Shown here in pieces: positions 46,744 to 62,260 of a DNA stretch of 64,000 nt (the stretch's first letter is position 1; the number at the start of each line of letters is the position of its first letter). Source of the DNA: Bisporella sp. PMI_857. Taxonomy: Eukaryota > Ascomycota > Leotiomycetes > Helotiales > Helotiaceae. The notes beneath the pieces were generated by a model. It saw only the letters and a list, made by a program, of their open reading frames with translations, was not told the origin of the DNA and made no database searches. Where the stretch lies: positions 310,001 to 374,000 of the forward strand of contig JAJSPD010000045.1 of assembly GCA_021307315.1 (NCBI GenBank), written 5' to 3'. The position numbers were made by a program, and so were the translations under genes.

Positions 46744-48947
46744 ATGGTGCCACGGAACCATCCGCAGCGACCACCACCACCACTACCTCAACGCTCGCTC
46801 TCCGTCCATAGTACAAAACGTTCTTTCTCCTCCTACCGGTCGCATTCTTCTTCATTTGAGGCTGATGACGAGCGATCGAGTTCCGCAGACAACGAAATGG
46901 GTCCAGACGCCGGGTTCCGAGACGAACCATCGCAATATGCGGGAGAGGATACGCGTTTGACAAGTAGGAAAGAGCTGGCAGGATGGTACGCATATGGATT
47001 TGCAGCTGAGGTTTTCGTGATATGTGGAATGGGTGAGTTATATATTTCTATTGAGTGGCAACCGTGGAGTTGTTGGTTGCAGTGGTGCCTAGCGGTCCTC
47101 TGCTTTCAAGGTGATACTGGCCTTGAATGCTGAAAATGGCCGGAAGTCAGATACTCTGGAAGAGAGGCTCTACATTCATGAGCTAGAAAACCAGAGTCGA
47201 TCTAAATCGTAGTGGACGTAGCAGGAGCTGGAATGCTGTTATGCTGCTGGGGCGAGACTCAGAGGCGTCTGCTAACAAGTATATAGGCTCATTTATACCC
47301 ATCACCTTAGAACAACTAGCTAGAGAAAATGGTGTTCTTCTCTCTGATCGAACAACACCATGTGGTTCAAGTTCGTCGCACCCAGCACCGGGTCTGCCCG
47401 GGCCAAATGGGAAGAAAGACCTAGGACAATGCGTAGTATATGTCCTCGGCTTGGAAATCAATACTGCCAGTTTTGCCATGTATACGTTCTCCCTGAGTGT
47501 TCTATTTCAAGCATTACTGGTTGTCTCTATAAGTTGTGCAGCGGATCATGGAAACTATAGGAAGAGGTTATTGTTATTTTTTGCATTTGCAGGCGCTACG
47601 GCTACGATGCTTTTCTTACCTATTGTACCAAGCATATACCTTCTCGGAGCAGTGTTAGCGATGGTTGCCAACACCTGTTTCGGTGCAAGTTTTGTACTTC
47701 TAAATTCTTTCCTACCGCTCCTAGTCAGGCATCACCCCAGGAGCCAATATGGCACACCAGAAGATAGCCCTGATTTTCCGCCCACGCTGAGGGATGATCA
47801 GCCTGACAATGCATATCTCGAAAGAGACCACCTAACTGATTCTCAAGCTTCTCTGTTGCCGTCAGATGATCCAACAGAGCCACATGCTGGATCACCAAGT
47901 ATGACATCTAGGGAGCTGCAGTTGTCGACACAAATTTCATCGACAGGTATTGGGATTGGATACAGTGCAGGATTATTCTTACAATGTGTATGCATCGTCA
48001 TCATTTTCGCCATGAAAAGCACTACCTTTTCACTACGGGTTGTTTTATTCATTGTTGGAGCATGGTGGTTTGTTTTCACAATCCCGGCCGCAGCATGGTT
48101 ACGCCCTCGACCAGGTCCACCACTGCGAGCAGCTGATCCTGAGAATCCGAGCAAAGGTCGTTCTTGGCTTGCATACATAATATATGCGTGGGCTTCTCTC
48201 TGGAGAACAGTCAAATTCGCACGTCGACTCAAGGATATTATGCTCTTCCTAGCAGCATGGTTTCTTTTGAGCGATGCCATCGCCACGGTCTCAGGCACAG
48301 CTGTTTTGTATGCTAAGACAACACTACACATGCGCCCAGAAGCTCTTGGCTTGATAAATGTTATCGCAACGACAGCGGGCGTCCTAGGCGCCTTTTCTTG
48401 GTCTGCGATCTCAAAGGCCTTTGGTCTCCGGCCACATCAGACGATTCTGGCCTGTATATGCCTTTTTGAGATCATCCCACTCTATGGGTTACTGGGATAC
48501 ATCCCTATAGTCAAGGGCTGGGGCGTTATCGGTCTGCAGCAACCATGGGAGATGTATCCTCTTGGGTTCGTATATGGCTTCGTTCTTGGTGGATTAAGCT
48601 CATACTGCCGCTCTCTTTTCGGGGAACTGATCCCACCAGGATCCGAAGCCGCGTTTTATGCTTTGTACGCCATTACCGATAAAGGATCTTCGATCTTTGG
48701 ACCGGCGATCGTAGGCGCTATCGTGGACCGCACAGGTGAGATCAGACCAGCATTCTGGTTCCTTGCCGCATTGGTAGGGCTTCCAGGCCCATTAATCTAT
48801 TTTGTGAACGTTCAAAGAGGGAGAGAAGAAGGTGCTCGCTTGGCAGAAGTCATCGAAGGATACAGATCGAGGGAACGGAGCGCGAGTGCATCAAGCAGAG
48901 AGCCCTTGTTGGGCAACGATGATGAGGAAAGATTACATAGGGATTGA
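46744..48947 (+). CDS. ATG22: Autophagy-related protein 22 (vacuolar amino-acid effluxer)
   Basis: Vacuolar membrane permease of the MFS-like Atg22 family that returns amino acids from autophagic breakdown to the cytosol. Two exons, 46744-47032 and 47287-48947, give 649 aa; the join makes [21 protein letters not shown], highly typical of Atg22. The intron is 254 bp, about five times the local norm (GTGAGT donor, GCTAAC branch, ATATAG acceptor). A Pro/Ser-rich cytosolic N-terminus precedes [17 protein letters not shown]. Some ten further hydrophobic segments follow ([31 protein letters not shown] and others), with a long hydrophilic loop ([14 protein letters not shown]) in the middle. [27 protein letters not shown] blocks are present near the end. 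The C-terminus is charged. Confidence 0.93.
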
Positions 48948-49914
48948 ATGTTATTTTTGAATTCAGCTATATGGAGTTTTGCATAAGCTGGTGTTGGATG
49001 GATAGCTTAGGGGCGTTGCATAGGATCGGAGTTAGGTGGATATATTAGCATAAGATGCAGATTTCAAAGATTATAGGTTCCATTTTCACCTGCTATCGTT
49101 GGCATGTACGCCTTCTCCTATGCCTTAGATTACAATAATGCTCGCCATACATGAGTGTTTGTTATAAGAGTGACAGTAATAGCAACAGCAAGAATGAGTA
49201 TTCTCTGTTCTGATCCTTTGCAATTGATTTAATTGGCCAAAAAGATCTAATCTAATCTCTTGCCTCCCCAGGTTCTGCCTTCCCCATGATCTCGCTTAAG
49301 ACGGAGCTAACGGGTAACGACGTCGTTTCTGTGTTTTTATGTGTCATCCTTCGTTTGTTTTACACAACGAAAACCCTTTTAGGTTGCGGCGTCATCTCTC
49401 CCCCTTTCCTCGTCATTCCGCATTCCGACCTTTGTTGTTCGGCATCGTGATCACGGTCTTTTTGCCCATTCCCCATAAGAAACGACAACCTTCGAAGCCT
49501 CGACGTCGGCTCCTTCGGGGACGGATGACGGAAAGGTTAAACTTGTTATCTTTTTTGTCTTTGAGGGTTTGCATGGCATGGATATACACTGCATGGCGAG
49601 TTTCAAAGTTGAATCGCCTTCGTTTGGGGGGCATTTGTGTCACGAGGGCCGGAGATGCCTATTTCATGATGTCAAGTCTTACTCTACCCAGCAACAATAC
49701 CCTCATATTCCACCATTTTCACCCTTTCACGCGCTCTCCGTCCATTCGGTTTTCAACTTTCCCCCCTTCCTTCCCTTCTAGCCAGTTCTCTCTCGTTTTC
49801 CCTGCTGCGTGCCACCGGAACGACGGCCTGTCCGACACCCCTTGAACCAAATCTTTATAGGATGTACTTCCTCTCTTGCGCTTCTTTCCTTCCTCCAGAA
49901 CACTTCTTGCTAGG
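48948..49914. other. Intergenic spacer
   Basis: Between ATG22 and the HPP gene. Pyrimidine-rich before the HPP start (49690-49900). Open frames at 49339-49845 (+) and 49413-49643 (-) overlap each other and have no domain. Confidence 0.5.
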
Positions 49915-51035
49915 ATGACGGCCCCGCGTCCCAATTTCGATTTCGATATCGATCACTATTTGAACAGATATGTGCCTCGAAATCGGCTGGGCCGTCTGCC
50001 TAAACCTATATCTTGGTTCCTGGGGCACCGAGGCAAACATCCCGTTGAGATTGGGACTCTTCTCATCTACTTCTGGGCATTCGTAGGCGCCTTCGCGGGG
50101 CTGCTTGTCGTCGAAGCGGTGTTCAATACACCATTCTTCAAAAATGAAGGGACGCCTATTGTTGTTGCATCATTTGTATGTGTTCTCTTTGCTTGTTCTC
50201 CCATTCATCCTCATATATATCTGCCTCTTTTTTGTCCATTTTGCTTTTCGTTCTTCATCTTTCACTCTACTGAACCAAGCCTCTCCTCCTTCATCCATCC
50301 AATACAACCTAGATTAAGTTTCTATCACAAACAACTTACAAAAAACCATAAACTAACGATACAACCTTGTAGGGAGCAGCGGCAATCTTAGAATACAATG
50401 CCATCGCCTCACCCCTCGCCCAACCCCGCCCAGCCTTCCTAGGCCAACTTCTCTCCGCAGTCATCGGCATATCAATACACAAGCTCTTCTCTCTCTCCCC
50501 CCACTATCCATCTCCCTTCTCCAACGACTCCAACTTCCTCGTCCCGCTGGCCGGTGCCCTCGCCGTCGGCATCGCATCCGCGCTCATGGGTTTCACCAAA
50601 ACGGTGCATCCCCCAGCAGGCGCTACGGCCCTCCTCTGCGTCGTCGACGCCCAGGTCGCCCGCATGGGATGGTGGTTCCTGGTCCCCGTCATGATCGGCA
50701 CGCTGCTGCTCCTCGGCGTCGCTTTGTTGATCAATAATCTCCAGCGACGATGGCCCATTTGGTGGTGGACGGAGCATGATCTACGCAGCCGCAAAGATGA
50801 CTTAGGAACCGAGAAGTCGTTGGGCAGCGTGGACGAGGAGCGGGATGCCGCGATTGATATGCAGGAGGCGGAGCCCGACAGGGATCGGCTGGTCGTTGGC
50901 ATGGATCGCGTTGTCCTCCCGCAAGGTTTGGAGCTGAATGATCTGGAGATCTCGATGTTGGAGGGGTTGAGGACGAAGATGAAGGAGGGTCGGAGGAGGA
51001 GGGAGAGCGAGGCTACGAGGGTCGGGAGCGAATGA
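49915..51035 (+). CDS. HPP-family integral membrane protein
   Basis: Exons 49915-50175 and 50373-51035 over a 197-bp intron (GTATGT donor, AACTAACG branch, TGTAG acceptor); 307 aa. The HPP family is named for the HPPAGATA motif, present here as TKTVHPPAGATALLCV. Four or five membrane segments are seen: IGTLLIYFWAFVGAFAGLLVV, VVASFGAAAILEYN, FLVPLAGALAVGIASALMG, and WFLVPVMIGTLLLLGVALLI. The C-terminal 90 residues are a charged cytosolic tail (EKSLGSVDEERDAA, RRRRESEATR). Bacterial and plant relatives have been linked to nitrite transport, so anion or nitrite handling is possible but unproven for fungi. It converges on the PAQR gene downstream. Confidence 0.85.
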
Positions 51036-51519
51036 TGTGACATAGCATATGATATACCCTCCGCGAAGTTTACAATCGAAGCTCGTAAATAGATCGTGAC
51101 TCGTAGAAAGCATTTCCCGCTAGCCAGAGCCTTTTTGTTGCATATCGATGTGAGCTCGACGCGAGCCCCTGAACTAGGCGAGTCCCCCACCCTTCCGCAA
51201 ACTCCACAACTTTCAACGCCTCAAGTCCGCCGAAATCTCTTTCCAAACGTTTTAAAATTGCAGCGAACATCACCGCACTATGGAAGCGATAGCAAGACGA
51301 GAACAAATAAATCATAAGGTCTATTACAGGCAAGAGGCCCATCTTTTCTTCTACCTTGATTCAAGTTCAAGTTCAATTTCTACACCGCCCAATGCAAAAT
51401 TCCCAACGCCGATTTAATGCTGAAAAACAAAAACAATACCATTCCAACTTTTCATTACTTCTGAACTCAGGGCCGCGAAACTTGAACACGTCGAAGTTAA
51501 GCGTTTCGAGGATCGGTGC
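51036..51519. other. Convergent 3' spacer
   Basis: Shared 3' region of the HPP (+) and PAQR (-) genes. No gene or strong terminator motif recognised. Confidence 0.5.
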
Positions 51520-53213
51520 TCAATACCCTATACAGCTCGGGCTCTTCTCCGCCCTTTCGAACGCGCCGGTGAAAAACTCCTGCATCGCCGCGTAATGGAA
51601 TAGTATCCCGCCCAGCACGGCGAAGTGCCATAGGTTGTGGCTGCCCCCGATGTAATCGAAGGCGCCGGGGAACCAGCGTTCGGGGATCTGGCTCGCGTAG
51701 ATGACAGCGCCTAGAACGTAGACGACGAGGCTTTTGGCGATCGGGGCGTAGAACTCGAGGGCGCCGCCGCGGGTGAGGGATAGCTGGAGGGCCGGCGAGA
51801 AACCGGTTGCGCCGAGGGTGACGTAGAATGCTACGCGTGCCCAAGCCATGTCGGAGCGGTTGAATGTTGGGTGCCATGGGAGGATGACACCGCCTATTCC
51901 GAGGGCTGCGGTGAGCGTCATGTAGACCCATCTACTGATGGGTTCGCAGTAGAAGGTTGCGTATTCGGTCGTCATAATGCTGGCTGCAATAAGCAGAGAG
52001 ATACCGGTGTAGTCGACGCACGCGAAGCGTTCAAGCAGCGTTTGGTCAGCGACCGAGTTCATGGTGTGCCACATGGTACTGCAAACGAGGCATTTGCAGG
52101 CCGCGAAGAAGAAAATGGCGGCAATGGCCACGTCTGCATTGGTAGACAGACTGAAGTTGGCGCTGGTGGGGTAGAAGTGGAAGGCTACGGCGAGGATGAT
52201 GAAGAACCCGATTGCATGTGACCAGATGTTTACGGACTCGTTGCTTAGGCGGAACATGGAGCGCACGCAATCAATTTTAGATTCAGTGAAGCGGTAGCCT
52301 TTGAGGATATGTGGGTTTACTCGCCAGGGGATCGGAAGATCCTCGTATCGGATTAAGCCTGTGATGTTAGTTCTGTGGCTGGCAAGAGGATTGATCAGCT
52401 TACGATGTTCTCGAGCTCGAAGGATGGCGAACTCGATATGCTCCTCTAATGATCCAGCAGCCTTCCTCGCGCGTTCAATACCCTCGTCCATCACTTCCCT
52501 AGCCTTTTCAATTCCACCATCGAGCAAGTTCATTCCCTCATCCATCAAATTTCCTGCGGTCCCCAAGAAGCCCTCTTCTCGCAACTTATATGCCTTCGCC
52601 TCGAAATCGGTTAATATGCTATCCAGCAATCCGATACCAGTGGTAACTTTCTCGGCCAATGTCTCTTTAGCAACCAGCGCATCTTGATACCTCGATTCGA
52701 CCGTCTCAACCATAACTCTTGCCCTTCGTCGACCGGCTCCAATAACCTCGCCGGATACTTGTGAGCATCGCGCTCGCACAGCTTGTAATGTCGCATATGC
52801 TCGTGAAAGTCCGGCGTCTATGTTCAAGTTTCCATAGCTTTCTAGAAAGTCTAATCTGTGCTCGAGTTCTGTGAGGAAGATGTCGACCTAGATTTTGGTT
52901 AGCATTGATCCTTCATTTAATCGAGTACTCCTCCTCCGATCTGCCAATTGACCACAGCCCGTGTGCAAGCCAATACCGCTTTGCGACCAGCTTCCCAGAA
53001 CGCTCAAACACCAGATTTCCTGAAAGTGGGCATTCCTACCTTCAAAAGTAGCCCCTCCTCCCCCTCCATCTCGCCGCTCTCCCTTTTCCTCTTCGCGTGG
53101 AAACTCGAGTGGCGACGTCGATATCCGTGTTTCTCATCCCCCCTATCCGCCCCGCTCGTTTCCGCCAAATCATTATAACTCTCCACCGTGAGGGAAGAAC
53201 CCGTACACGCCAT
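51520..53213 (-). CDS. PAQR/hemolysin-III family membrane receptor (Izh3-like)
   Basis: Seven-transmembrane protein of the adiponectin/progestin-receptor family; yeast Izh proteins affect zinc and sterol homeostasis. Exons 53213-53040, 52887-52404 and 52358-51520, introns 152 and 45 bp, 498 aa. The 45-bp second intron (GTAAGC donor, ACTAAC branch, CACAG acceptor) is a multiple of three and stop-free; removing it gives REHRLIRYEDLPIPWRVNPH, as in relatives. A hydrophilic N-terminal half with a helical region (LTELEHRLDFLESYG, LSRAYATLQAVRARCSQV) precedes the PAQR core. The core includes RFTESKIDCVRSMFRLSNES with the following NIWSHAIGFF, STMWHTM and GGSHNLWHFAVLGGILFHY, which supply the Ser/His metal-site residues. 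The long N-terminus is characteristic of the Izh3 subgroup. Confidence 0.88.
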
Positions 53214-54072
53214 CTTTCTGGATTATCTCTCGCTCTATGCGTTTTCTTCGCTCTATGTATATTCGAGGTACGTTGTCGCCAATTGGGAGGACTGGCGCAG
53301 GAATTAATAATACAGAGGACGGTGCAGTCGAGGGGTGGATGAGGAAATGCACATGGGATCGCAGGTTGTTCAGGTCGAAAGAGAGTGAAGGTGCTGTTGA
53401 GCAGTCATGATCCCCACGCGGCGAGCAAAAGAGTGACAATTGGTTGTTGGGTTGGGTTGTGAGGAGGTGGAGATGCAGATGGAAGTGCGCCGTTGGTAGG
53501 GTAAGAATCAGAAAATGAGGGTCTGGGATCCGCTTTTGTTGAGGCGGTTTTAAGGAGAGGCTAAGACCGGCTATATCACTAAATAATCACACCTTCTGTA
53601 AGGGGTTTTTGAGTGAGGAGAAATTTAATAGATGGAGAATTTTCAAAAGCATTCAATTAACATAAAAATCCTACTTGCAGAGGAATTTGAAAGCCTACAA
53701 AAGGAAGAATTCCCATGGGCCATGATAATGCCAAGGTTGGTTTTAATCAGGTTTGCCGCTCTTTGGGCTTGGGTTTAGACCCCACCATTCGGCCAACAAG
53801 GCTGCATGACTTGCATGTGAAGAGTCCCTGCATTTGGTGGTGCCTGACCTGAATTAAGTATTGGCATACAGGAATTCCCATTCCATGGGAATGGAAAACC
53901 TTAAGAGTGATGGAATGGAAAGCAGTCGTGGAAAGCCTCGTTCAGAGTACATAGTCCAGAAAATCAATGATACATGGTATTAGGAGAGGCGGTCAGATTA
54001 AATATGTAATATTAGGTATTCTAAGGCCCGAACCGAACGCCTGCAGATGCAATTATTATTTACTGGCATGAC
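53214..54072. other. Intergenic spacer
   Basis: Upstream of the PAQR gene and downstream of CYP51. It includes an inverted repeat ATTCCCA-TTCCA-TGGGAAT at about 53875-53893 and further ATTCCCAT copies (53709, 53891 region). No gene supported. Confidence 0.45.
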
Positions 54073-57768
<3,696 letters not shown>

Positions 57769-60700
57769 TTACCTTGACCAAACCGGAACAATACCGTCCA
57801 ACTCCTCTCGAGACAGCTCAAATGTTGCTGCGAGATCTTTCTTATTAAACAGTTTGCGGTAAATTGCGTTGGCTTCCTGTATAAGAGACTCGGCAGCTTC
57901 TAGGCTCCCAAGACCTCTGTAGAAAAATGCTTTTAGATATATCGTCCTGATTAGCTCTGGCTTCGTGAAAGTATAGAGCCGGAAATTTTTGATGGCCTGA
58001 TCAAAATAAATACTATCGAGCGAGGTGAGCAACGTGATTGAAAATGAAGATCCCCTATTGTCACATTTTCATCGTTTGGAAGTTTGTTAAGTATTGTATA
58101 CTTACTTTGCTGTTTCAACTTGAAACTCTCGTGCATGGTACTCCGCTAACTTAACACATACCTGGCTAGTGCGATGGTAATGGTCACCAACTGTAGCTCT
58201 ATAGTTTGATAAGGATCGTTGATATAGTTCTGCAGCCTCTTTCCAGTTGCCTTGTTGGCTGTATACATTAGCCAGCAGTTGAGTGTGAAAACCAAATCTA
58301 TTCAGGCTCTAGTTAGCATCGCTTGATAAAAATATATGAGAAATGAGGGATCGGATATACTTGAACGATTCCGTATCATTAGGTCCGTATTTATTTTCCC
58401 GGAAAGCAATTGAATCTTTCAACATGGGAATTGCTTCTGACCCACGACCCAATGCGATAAGAGATATTGCTTCATGAATGACCGCAAAGTCAGGCCAGTA
58501 TTTCCCCGCCTTAAATGCTTCCAATTTGATAAGAATCGCTTTCCCATCCCTGCTGTACCGAATGGCTGCTTCGTACTCGCCGTTCAGGAGAAGTCCAAGC
58601 GCCATTTCAGTGTATGCGAGCCCTGCATGCCGTCCCAGATGTGGTTTCTCCTTTTCAACCTGCATACGAATGTCTAAGTGTCGCGACGCATACTGCAATG
58701 CATCCTGAGGCTGGTTTTTCTCAGCGGAGAAAGAAGATAAAGAAAAAAGAATGTCGGCGAGCAGTGTCTTAACCTCTAAATTAGTAGCATGTTTTTCACA
58801 AAGCTTGAGAGCACACTCCAGTAATGGGAAACTCGATTCACAATATCCTATCTCAAACAGGTACCTGCCAGTATTAGCGTGGCAAGAAATTTTTTTTATA
58901 CATACCATCCAGATTTCTGCAGTAGTCTGGCAAGACCACACTCAATGTCTGCTGGTAATTTCAACTCCCACTGTTCGGACTGATAAAGTTCCATGAGTCG
59001 ATATGCATGTGGCGAGACAATCTTTGCAGTGTCCCATAAAGCCTTGAGATGAGTGAATTTCTCTTCGGGGTCGTGGATCCATGCTTCCAAAAGCAATCGG
59101 ACTGCATACGTATACACCATACTTCGTCGTTCTGGTGACATCCGCTTTCGGATATGCTCTTGAACAACGCGGTGAATAATCAATTGCTTTCCCTTTGAGT
59201 CTTGTCTTACAAGAGAAGACTTCACGATCTCCTTTCTAGCCTCCAGATATTCATGTTGTAACTGACGAAGTGCTGTTTCTGTGGACTGAACTGGCCGTCC
59301 TTTGCCACGTAAAATGGTCTCTGAAATTGCATCAGGATCGAGCAATGACAAAATTTCTAGCAGCAAATTTCCGTAATTACCGCTTTCCTTAAACACCCAC
59401 ACAGAAGAAAGTGTTTTGGAATATCTATCGTAGGGACTTGCAACTTGAGCGTTGTAGAGCTCTGACCTTGGAGTCTCCTTGTCATAAGATTCTAGCGCTT
59501 CCATGAAGGTGACCCTATTGCGCCGCATGGAAGATGAGATAAGAACCAGCGCTAAAGGGTATCCCCCAACCTTCTCAGATAGCTCAATGGAGGCTGCTTG
59601 TTCTTCGGGAGTAGCATCTGAGATAAAGGCGAGTTTGCAGAGAAGGCGAGACGCTTCATCAGTATTAAATGGCTGTAAGACAATATTTTTAGTGGAATGG
59701 AGATAGGTTCCTACATAGGGATCTCGACTTGTTACAAGAGCCGAACCGTGTCCCGACACAGGCCAAAGGTCTCTGAGTAATTCTGGGGTGTCCGCGTTGT
59801 CGAAGATCATTAGCCATTTTGCAAAAGACTGCTCCTGTGCTGGGCTATCAATATCAATATCACTTAGAGAACCTCTGTACGGTCTTGACAGCCATTCTAG
59901 TACGATGTTCCTTGTAACGACTGGATCTGTGGCTTCTGTAGCTTCGACTAACTTGAGCTGTAACGCAACTTCCTTGAAGCTGTTTGCAATCTTCTCTTTT
60001 CCGTCCGCCTGGACCCAGAAGACAGCATCGTAGGTATTATTTCTGATGCTATTAAATGCATACTGAAGTGCAATCTGCGTTTTTCCAACGCCGCCAAAAC
60101 CACATAACGTGATGGAACGTAAGCTTTGAGAACCCATGTGAGGACTGCGGAATTCTGGTGGCTGGAGAACATCTTCGATGCTATCCAACGTCTCTTTTCG
60201 TCCAAAAAAATCGGGGTTCTCAGAGTGTGGGCGAAGTAGGAAGCATGGAAGACTTGGGGCTCTGAAAGTGGTGGTCGCAAACTCAGTCAATGTGATAATC
60301 TTTTCAGCGGCCTGAGTTTCTGCAGAGTCTTGAGTGGCATCTGCAGGGCTCACTCCTGATCCGGTATTCGGTGTCTCTGACTTTTCTGGTTGATCTGGAT
60401 CTTCTAGATCTAAGTTAAACTATAATTTGCGCTTAACGATTTGTAGATATACTGACTGGCTGCTTCTTCTGTGCCTGCAATAGTACTTGCCCAAATATCA
60501 TCACCTGCATCTCCTGAAGAAGAAATGCCTTTAAATCCACGTAAGCACTTTGCCTAGCCTACTCATTACCTGAAGCTTAGATGCACTTGGAAGATCACAT
60601 ACTCAAGTTAGATAGATCCGATGGGTTAGGCTCAAGAATAGGTGAGTTGATCATCGAAAATATTTCTTGTGCCACCGTACTGCCCTCCGCAATTTTTGCA

Positions 60701-61586
60701 ATTCCATGATGATCAGAGTCTGAGAAAATGATCTTCTCATTTTTCGAGCGAGTTTCGGAAAACGATCGGTCCACAAGCTATAGACCTTTTAGTTGTGTTG
60801 GCACACAGAGTATTGAGTCTCACAATTTCTCTCCGAGATCGGAAAATTCTTTCTGAGAATTTTGTGTGTTTTGTTTCGAATACGGAAATTATTTTTCCTT
60901 CAATGCCCGCTTGTTCGAATTTGAGGGAGATGTTAACGACGATCGCAGCTTCCACTTCGGCCCTCGTGAGCAGCGCTTTGGAATACTTAGATGACGATGT
61001 TTGCAAGATGAGACTGAGTATCGGCCACTGGCTTCTCTGCCCATATGTTGGATGTGGTGTTCCAAGAAACACTGTTCCGCTGTGCAAACTTAATATTCGT
61101 TGACAAGCAGGGTTGTAATATGTATCTGTCATTACCGCAAGTGCCTGTAAGAGTAGTTTAGTGTATATTAGCACTCAAAGCTATTAATTTAGTCGGCCGG
61201 TACATACCCTTTTTGCAATTATACCTCCGAGTCCGTGGCAAATAAAAATGATTCGGCGGCAGTTGTGCTATGGAAGTTGGATTCTTAAGGATATCGAGTG
61301 CTGGAATTCAACATACCCCTGTATATCTCTCATCATGTACGAGGATTTGCAGCAAATCGTCTCCTCTCTGGACTAATGTTGGCCACACTTGAAGTCCTCC
61401 GAATTCATATTCGTATTCCAGGAGCTGAAAGCGACACGGACTTAGAGACCGAAGGGATTGTAGGGCTACGGTAGCTGGTGTTCGTGATCCATATTCAGGA
61501 ATCCATATTATACTGTTACCGTAAGCTAGGAAATCCAGAGGAGGGGCGTGTGGTGTTCGAATTACTCTACGTCGTGCTTGCTCCAA
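57769..61586 (-). CDS. NLR-type STAND protein: alpha/beta-hydrolase-like, NB-ARC, TPR
   Basis: Eight resolved exons: 61586-61317, 61267-61208, 61144-60824, 60777-60603, 60513-60457, 60409-58906, 58864-58361, 58297-58106, with a final 58012-57769. Introns are 41-93 bp, and all phases agree to a 1108-codon frame. The N-terminal module resembles the serine-esterase domain of fungal NLRs (IIFICHGLGGIIAKRAL, GTVFLGTPHPTYG), but the nucleophile position is Gly in CHGLGG. The linker is followed by NB-ARC: P-loop GFGGVGKT (about residue 400), Walker B KWLMIFDNAD, GSALVTSRD and GGYPLAL. The C-terminal 310 residues are TPR-type helical repeats (ECALKLCEKHA, QDALQYASRHLDIRM, EAAIRYSRDG, QGNWKEAAELYQRSL, LGSLEAAESLIQEA). 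Such proteins mediate heterokaryon incompatibility or immune-like responses by ligand-driven oligomerisation. The true start is not resolved: the frame has no ATG at its upstream end, and an ATG at 61639 (MSQHKASKLNKLAPELQ) is in another frame. Confidence 0.82.
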
Positions 61587-61639
61587 GATTGCAGCTCTGG
61601 GGCTAGCTTATTAAGCTTGCTAGCTTTGTGTTGAGACAT

Positions 61640-62260
61640 GTTGAAATTTCTTCAATCAGGAAGAGGAAGTTGCAATGCTAAATGAAAGGACAGGTCGAAT
61701 CGTGCCATGGACTCAGTCCAGCATTCATTCTTAATAGTCGGCAGTGATGTTTTTTACAACCGTTAGAAGTGGAACGCTCTTCCGGCTCGTTTCGGGCCGC
61801 GTTTAGTTTAACGTTCGGAGTAGTGCATGACAACGTTTTACCAAGAGCGTGGCATACCTGTCACGTCCCCATCTCAGTACATACAGTGGTCTTTAATGCC
61901 TCGGACAGGTCACACATACAATGCCGCAGCTTTAGACGGAGCCAAATGTTGCCGTGAATCCTCTCAATGCCAGCACATGCCAAATGGGATAAGGAGATAA
62001 GGGAGTGTGGTGAGCAAAGACATATGAATTAACTGGTTATTCGCTGCCTTGTTGATGTATTGGCCACGCCCAGCTTTGGTGGGCGACTTCTCATCAACAA
62101 ATCTCTGCAACCCGTCTTGCATATTATGCGGGGTATTAAATATGGTACAGCTCCGTGAGGCACGAATTCCTGGATACAGCACAAGCACCTGCTAAAACAG
62201 AGCTATTCATTGGGTAGATATAGATCAAATACGGCAGACAACATTACGATGCAACTTTCC
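61640..62260. other. Spacer between SDR and NLR
   Basis: Presumed NLR promoter and SDR 3' flank. No gene supported. Confidence 0.45.

Noticed and set aside
49339..49845. 168-codon plus-strand frame before the HPP gene
   Set aside because: Composition follows a pyrimidine-rich leader, and a counter-strand frame covers the same bases. No domain.
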